Shown here piece after piece: positions 6,239-9,273 of a stretch of DNA of 9,273 nt. The notes beneath the pieces were generated by a model. That model worked only from the letters and a program-made list of their open reading frames with translations. It was not told the DNA's origin and did not search any database. The translations under genes were made by a program, and so were the position numbers. The stretch's first letter is position 1, and each line of letters opens with the position of its first letter. This stretch comes from CAVPLM01 sp964497095 (GTDB taxonomy: Bacteria; Actinomycetota; Thermoleophilia; RBG-16-64-13): assembly GCA_964497095.1 (NCBI GenBank), contig CAZCCL010000103.1, positions 1 through 9,273 of the forward strand. Direction: 5' to 3'.

Positions 6239-7126
6239 TCATGTTCCTCCGCGCTCCTCAGACAAGACGGGATAGTCGGGAGACCGTGTCAGAACGTGAG
6301 TACCGACGGGCGCACCGATTCTATCCGCGATCACCTGGCACTTGACCTTCAGCAAGAAGAAGATGTCCCGTGGCTCCTCGCTCAGGGACTCATAGTTGCC
6401 CTGCCCCTTCGCGATTATAAGGTCGGAATCTGCGAAGCGGCGTTGGAACCCAGCGCTGCAATCGGCAAGAACGGTCCCCGGCGCGTCTGAACCATTGTCG
6501 ATGACCTCGACCATCTCGTCGAGCCCCACGGCGCGTGCGTCGGCAAGGGTGGCGTCGTTTATTACCGGGGCTCCGCGCACGACCACGGTCACTCGATCGG
6601 GCCCCAGGTATTCTATGAGAAGGCGGTCGAAAGCGATCTCCCCCGCGTTGTCGGCCAGATAGAGAATACTGCCTGCGGTCTCCACGGCTCGGTAGAACGC
6701 GTCAGGCTCCCCACCCAGGGGCGGGTCCAGTGCCCGATCGACGGCCTGACGCAGTTCGGATTCCGTCACATCGTCCGTGACACCCATGTCGATCATATTC
6801 CCGGCAACGGCGACACGCACGGCAACGTCCAGCGGGTGAGAAGCCCCCTCGACCATCGCCCCCAGCTCGGGAAGGAGGCGGAGGGCCATTTGATTCTGGC
6901 GGTCCTTTGCCGCCCGATGTGGATCATCAACGGCCGTCATAGCGCGGAGGCGTCGATGGATGCGCTGTGCGAATCTGGGCGGCGATTCGCTCAGATCTGC
7001 CTCCCCCATCCATAACAACACTTCGCGCACGATCTCCTCGTGAATGGCCGGGTCGTTCGAGATCACTCTGGCCGCGTCAAGTGCTTGACGGACGAAGCAG
7101 GGGATACAGTCCAACGAAGACCTCAC
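6239..7126 (-). CDS. DUF89 family protein (ARMT1-like, putative metal-dependent damage-control phosphatase)
   Basis: A 295-residue member of the DUF89/ARMT1-like superfamily. Characterised relatives are metal-dependent phosphatases acting on damaged or surplus phosphometabolites; the substrate here is unknown. Seen in the sequence: the N-terminal CIPC pair (Cys7, Cys10) typical of the short prokaryotic subfamily, LADNAGEIAFDRLL (157-170) carrying the Asp159-Asn160 metal/phosphate motif, VVRGAPVINDATLADA (182-197) with Asp191, and FADSDLIIAKGQGNYESL (231-248) with Lys240. The length is normal for the archaeal/anaerobe-type subfamily. The start is GTG at 7124-7126, placing CIPC at the usual distance; AAGGAG lies about 11 nt upstream. 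It follows the DUF5320 gene by 95 nt and its stop overlaps the following, now broken, frame. The CIPC pair could bind a metal or Fe-S cluster, which is inference. Confidence 0.88.
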   Translation of the reverse strand: MRSSLDCIPCFVRQALDAARVISNDPAIHEEIVREVLLWMGEADLSESPPRFAQRIHRRLRAMTAVDDPHRAAKDRQNQMALRLLPELGAMVEGASHPLDVAVRVAVAGNMIDMGVTDDVTESELRQAVDRALDPPLGGEPDAFYRAVETAGSILYLADNAGEIAFDRLLIEYLGPDRVTVVVRGAPVINDATLADARAVGLDEMVEVIDNGSDAPGTVLADCSAGFQRRFADSDLIIAKGQGNYESLSEEPRDIFFLLKVKCQVIADRIGAPVGTHVLTRSPDYPVLSEERGGT

Positions 7127-7160
7127 GCCCTTACGTCTCCTTCAGGCCTGCAACTGCAGA

Positions 7161-7201
7161 CCCACAGCCACACCCGCTTTCTGGGCGAGCGCGGCTGTGG
7201 G
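7161..7201 (-). promoter_or_regulatory. Intra-operon stem-loop between the DUF5320 and DUF89 genes
   Basis: CCCACAGCC (7161-7169) and GGCTGTGGG (7193-7201) form a perfect 9-bp stem with a 23-nt loop that has a further CCC/GGG pairing. It fills the spacer between two co-directional genes. Without a U-tract it is unlikely to be a full terminator; mRNA processing or differential expression of the upstream small gene is a fair guess. Confidence 0.45.
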
Positions 7202-7221
7202 CGAGTCGATTATCTGACCGG

Positions 7222-7602
7222 CTACTCGGTACCGGTCTCGAGATCGACAAGACGCTGCTTCACCAGGTCCAGTTCCGCCTGGAGGGCGTTTGCCCGATTC
7301 TCGAGTGTTTGCTTCTGGATATCCGGGTCGGGTTCGAAGTACGGGCCGGGGTAGGGGCAGAACGGAGCATACCCACCGTAGCGCGCCCAGCCGGGCAGGC
7401 CGGTGGCGTAGTACATATTGCGCCGGCCCCGGCCTCCGCCCATCCCGTATCCTCCACCCATCCCGTATCCTCGGCCGAACCCGTGAACCCGACCAAAACC
7501 GGGGACGGCGTAACCGGGGGTGGCATAACCGGCGCAGTATCCGGCTGCGCGGCCGGTCATCGGACCCATGCCCCGAGGTCCTGTCCTGTCTCCGCCTGGC
7601 AT
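7222..7602 (-). CDS. DUF5320 family Gly/Tyr-rich protein with C-terminal coiled coil
   Basis: A 126-residue protein whose start, MPGGDRTGPRGMGPMTGRAA followed by GYCAGY, is the diagnostic signature of DUF5320 proteins of anaerobic bacteria and archaea. Their function is not established; from memory they often lie near NifX-type iron-molybdenum-cluster-binding and ATPase genes, which are not seen here. After the signature comes a Gly/Tyr/Met-rich repeat (GYGMGGG twice, residues about 45-58) and an aromatic Pro-rich stretch (YAPFCPYPGPYFEPDP). Residues about 92-126 are a predicted amphipathic coiled coil (LENRANALQAELDLVKQRLV), as in the family. The only cysteines are Cys23 in GYCAGY and one near 82. 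Start ATG 7600-7602 has a strong AAAGGAGG about 8 nt upstream. It heads the cluster and lies directly behind the palindrome at 7658-7680. Confidence 0.88.
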   Translation of the reverse strand: MPGGDRTGPRGMGPMTGRAAGYCAGYATPGYAVPGFGRVHGFGRGYGMGGGYGMGGGRGRRNMYYATGLPGWARYGGYAPFCPYPGPYFEPDPDIQKQTLENRANALQAELDLVKQRLVDLETGTE

Positions 7603-7640
7603 TTTGGGGTCCTCCTTTCATCTGTCTCATGTATCAACCC

Positions 7641-7680
7641 ACTATATTATGATCCAATATAGATGGATTTGCCATCTATA
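7641..7680 (-). promoter_or_regulatory. Promoter with 23-bp perfect palindromic operator upstream of the DUF5320 gene
   Basis: TATAGATGG (7658-7666) and CCATCTATA (7672-7680) are perfect inverted repeats with a 5-nt spacer (ATTTG), typical of a homodimeric helix-turn-helix regulator site. On the minus strand TATAGT (7641-7646) is a plausible -10 box; its -35 position would fall inside the palindrome and has no TTGACA-like sequence. That fits activator dependence, though repression is also possible. The deduced 5' UTR would be about 30 nt and includes the strong ribosome-binding site. The regulator is not encoded in the window. Confidence 0.6.
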
Positions 7681-7807
7681 ATGCTTTCACATTCAACGGG
7701 AGTAGAAGGGCGCGGGTTGCTTGCGAGGTGCACGACGTACGGTCGTTGATACTCCCCACGGAGAGGCCGACAGCCCAAAACCCGAGGATGTCGCGCGGCA
7801 CCGAGGG

Positions 7808-7833
7808 CCCCGCGGGTCCGAGGACCCGCGGGG
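7808..7833 (-). terminator. Strong GC-rich hairpin after the Fe-S subunit gene
   Basis: CCCCGCGGGTCC (7808-7819) and GGACCCGCGGGG (7822-7833) form a perfect 12-bp inverted repeat closing on a CGAG tetraloop. It lies about 70 nt past the stop of the ferredoxin-like gene in its direction of transcription. No U-tract follows on either strand, so a U-less terminator or an mRNA 3'-end stabiliser is the likeliest reading. Apart from this hairpin the 7690-7900 stretch holds no convincing gene. Confidence 0.6.
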
Positions 7834-7901
7834 CGACAAGCACTTCAGAACGAGAGGGTCGCGAGAGCTGGATCCGTTCCGCCGAGGCCCCACCATCCCC
7901 T

Positions 7902-8561
7902 TTAGGAGCGCTTGATCATCCGCGGGTCCTCGCCCACCTCTTCCTCGATGAAGTCCTTCAGGCCGGATGGGAACACGTAGGTGACCTTGGGCTTCGATCC
8001 GGCCGACGCCTGCAAGGGCTCCGAACGCTCGCGCTTTTCCTGGATGGGACTCTCTGGATCGTCCAGATCGCCGAACACCATGGCCCTCGAAGGGCATCCC
8101 GCCACGCAGATCGGCTGGAGACCTTCATCGATGCGGTGGAAGCAGAGCGTGCACATGGAGGCTTTGCCGGGGGGATGTACCCGGTGCGCGGATAACTCGG
8201 TCTTCTGCAGAGCTTCCTGCCCGGCGAAGTACTCCTTGTCCGGCGTCATGACGATCACGCCGTACGGGCAGGCCTCTACGCATTCCATAGCCCCGGCGCA
8301 CTTGCTCTTGTCCACGAGGACGATTCCATCCGGGCGCTTGTAGATCGCCTCGTTGGGACACGCCTTCACGCATGGCGGATCCTCGCAGTGCATGCAGGCG
8401 TACCGGACATACACGATACGCTGGGTGTCGGCGTTCTCCACCTGGAGGATCTGGTTCCACCACACGCCCGGACGGGTAAGGTTCTCTTCTTTGCAGTTGA
8501 CCACGCAGGTCATGCAGCCCACACAGCGGTTCAGATCGACGACGATGCCGTACCTAGCCAT
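7902..8561 (-). CDS. DmsB/NrfC/PhsB-type four-cluster ferredoxin subunit of a molybdopterin oxidoreductase
   Basis: A 219-residue electron-transfer subunit that wires a molybdopterin catalytic subunit to its redox partner. Four cysteine groups are visible: C13-x2-C16-x2-C19-x3-C23; C56-x2-C59-x4-C64-x3-C68; C88, C94 and C98; and C137-x2-C140-x11-C152-x3-C156. In the third group the expected second Cys is Ala91 (CAGAMECVEACP), leaving three ligands. In NarH and in DmsB Cys102 variants the equivalent change gives a [3Fe-4S] cluster, so the same is likely here. No twin-arginine or other signal is present; export, if any, would depend on the partner. The start ATG at 8559-8561 overlaps the end of the catalytic gene by 8 nt and has AGAGGGGG upstream. 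No membrane-anchor gene follows; a strong hairpin does. Confidence 0.93.
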   Translation of the reverse strand: MARYGIVVDLNRCVGCMTCVVNCKEENLTRPGVWWNQILQVENADTQRIVYVRYACMHCEDPPCVKACPNEAIYKRPDGIVLVDKSKCAGAMECVEACPYGVIVMTPDKEYFAGQEALQKTELSAHRVHPPGKASMCTLCFHRIDEGLQPICVAGCPSRAMVFGDLDDPESPIQEKRERSEPLQASAGSKPKVTYVFPSGLKDFIEEEVGEDPRMIKRS

Positions 8562-9273
8562 TCACGGGCCCCCTCTCTTGCTCGCTGCCCGCCTTCACTA
8601 CTTCACAGGGAGTCTCCTTGAACGGTGGATACCCAGAGATCGGGTCGAACTCCCGGGGGACCAGTTCGTTGACGTTGGCACCCGCCCAGCCGTGGACAAT
8701 ACCGACCACTCCCGGAGGCGTCATGATGGTGGGCTTGGCCTTCACCCGGATCTCGCCCCAGGCGCTCTTGAGCAGCACCGGGTCTCCGAGCTTCAGACCG
8801 CGGGAGGCCGCATCCTCGGGGTTGATATCGACCATCGCCTCCTTCTGCAGCTCCAGCAGCCAGGGGGCGTCCTCGCGCCACTTGCTATGAGTGATGAACG
8901 GCAGACGGGAGCCGGAGATCATGACGAGTGGGTACTCGTCCGAAGTGGGCAGCGGGTCCACGAATTCGGGTAGCGGCGGATACCCATGCTTGGCGAGCGC
9001 CGTCGAGACCGCCTCGATCTTGCCCGAAGGAGTGGGGAAGCCCGGTTGACCGTCGGGACGGTTGAGACCCTTCTCGTGCTTCAGCGTGACCTCCGGTCCC
9101 TTGGGCGGGACGGTGATCCCTGCCTCGATGTTGTTCCTGAGAGCCGCGTAGTCGAGATCCCACAGCTTGAGGATGTCGTTGCAGGCGGCCTCGACATCGC
9201 CCCCGTAGAACAGGTCCTTGTAGCCGAGGCGGTCGCCGATCTCGAGCGCTATCTGCCAGTCCTCCCGGCACTC
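8554..9273 (-). CDS. Molybdopterin oxidoreductase catalytic subunit (C-terminal part only)
   Basis: The frame is open from the window edge to a TAG at 8554-8556, giving 239 residues. It reads ECREDWQIALEIGDRLGY at the edge, GFPTPSGKIEAVS about 80 residues in, then SGSRLPFITHSKW and the C-terminal molybdopterin-dinucleotide-binding barrel (VDINPEDAASRGLKLGDPVL, WGEIRVKAKPTIMTPPGVVG). This pattern is that of DMSO reductase-superfamily enzymes (DmsA, PsrA/PhsA, tetrathionate and thiosulfate reductases and related). The N-terminal part with the [4Fe-4S] motif, metal-ligand residue and any twin-arginine signal is outside the window, so the substrate cannot be judged. The 8-nt overlap with the ferredoxin-like gene shows the two are translated together. 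The PTPSGKIE segment is common to many family members. Confidence 0.93.
   Translation of the reverse strand, partial: ECREDWQIALEIGDRLGYKDLFYGGDVEAACNDILKLWDLDYAALRNNIEAGITVPPKGPEVTLKHEKGLNRPDGQPGFPTPSGKIEAVSTALAKHGYPPLPEFVDPLPTSDEYPLVMISGSRLPFITHSKWREDAPWLLELQKEAMVDINPEDAASRGLKLGDPVLLKSAWGEIRVKAKPTIMTPPGVVGIVHGWAGANVNELVPREFDPISGYPPFKETPCEVVKAGSEQERGPVNG

Noticed and set aside
7142..7630. 162-residue minus-strand ORF over the DUF5320 gene, ending IIDSPTAALAQKAGVAVG
   Set aside because: The overlapping DUF5320 frame is complete with a strong ribosome-binding site. The alternate frame is Arg/Pro-rich and its tail gave no confident family match.
1..9273. CRISPR array, rRNA, transposase or integrase gene
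   Set aside because: No regularly spaced direct repeats, rRNA signatures or recombinase/transposase motifs were seen on either strand.

Overview
The window looks like a GC-rich bacterial chromosome segment in which every supported gene lies on the minus strand, so the text runs from downstream (low coordinates) to upstream (high coordinates). A trigger factor with a long Ala/Pro/Glu-rich tail, GTG starts on tig, clpP, clpX and the DUF89 gene, and the tRNA-tig-clpP-clpX order suggest an actinobacterium-like organism. The molybdopterin oxidoreductase, Fe-S subunit, dienoyl-CoA-reductase-type enzyme and DUF5320 protein point to an anaerobic lifestyle. The lineage is inference; nothing here fixes a genus.

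Region 1 (1-2430) is the conserved proteostasis operon. Read on the minus strand it is tig (887-2407), clpP (279-863) and the 5' end of clpX (1-267, running off the window). The genes are 11-23 nt apart and very probably co-transcribed. Region 2 (2440-2890) is a tRNA cluster. A 16-bp inverted repeat bounds a MITE-like element just upstream of tig, followed by intact tRNA-Leu(UAG) and tRNA-His(GUG). Next comes only the 3' half of a tRNA-Arg(UCU), which breaks exactly in the anticodon loop. The cut has the geometry of a tyrosine-integrase attachment site, so everything above about 2854 may be an integrated island or its remains. No integrase is visible here.

Region 3 (2890-5510) is a 300-bp stretch without a recognisable gene, then a 636-residue FMN/4Fe-4S/FAD oxidoreductase of the 2,4-dienoyl-CoA reductase / trimethylamine dehydrogenase type. 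It has a long upstream spacer holding an AT-rich promoter-like patch. Region 4 (5509-7690) is a compact minus-strand cluster. From upstream it contains a 23-bp perfect palindrome, a DUF5320 Gly/Tyr-rich protein, a DUF89 phosphatase-family protein, a decayed piece of a metallo-beta-lactamase-fold hydrolase, and an unnamed 144-residue protein built from two cysteine-bearing repeats. Region 5 (7800-9273) is the end of a redox operon. It contains the C-terminal third or so of a molybdopterin oxidoreductase catalytic subunit, then its four-cluster ferredoxin-like subunit with one cluster ligand replaced by Ala, then a strong hairpin that probably ends the transcript.

Regions 3 to 5 read as accessory anaerobic redox functions placed beside a housekeeping locus. 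The DUF5320-DUF89-MBL remnant-repeat protein cluster is the least understood part. Its palindrome, and a weaker look-alike upstream of the flavoprotein, are a reasonable lead to a shared regulator, but this is a hypothesis.
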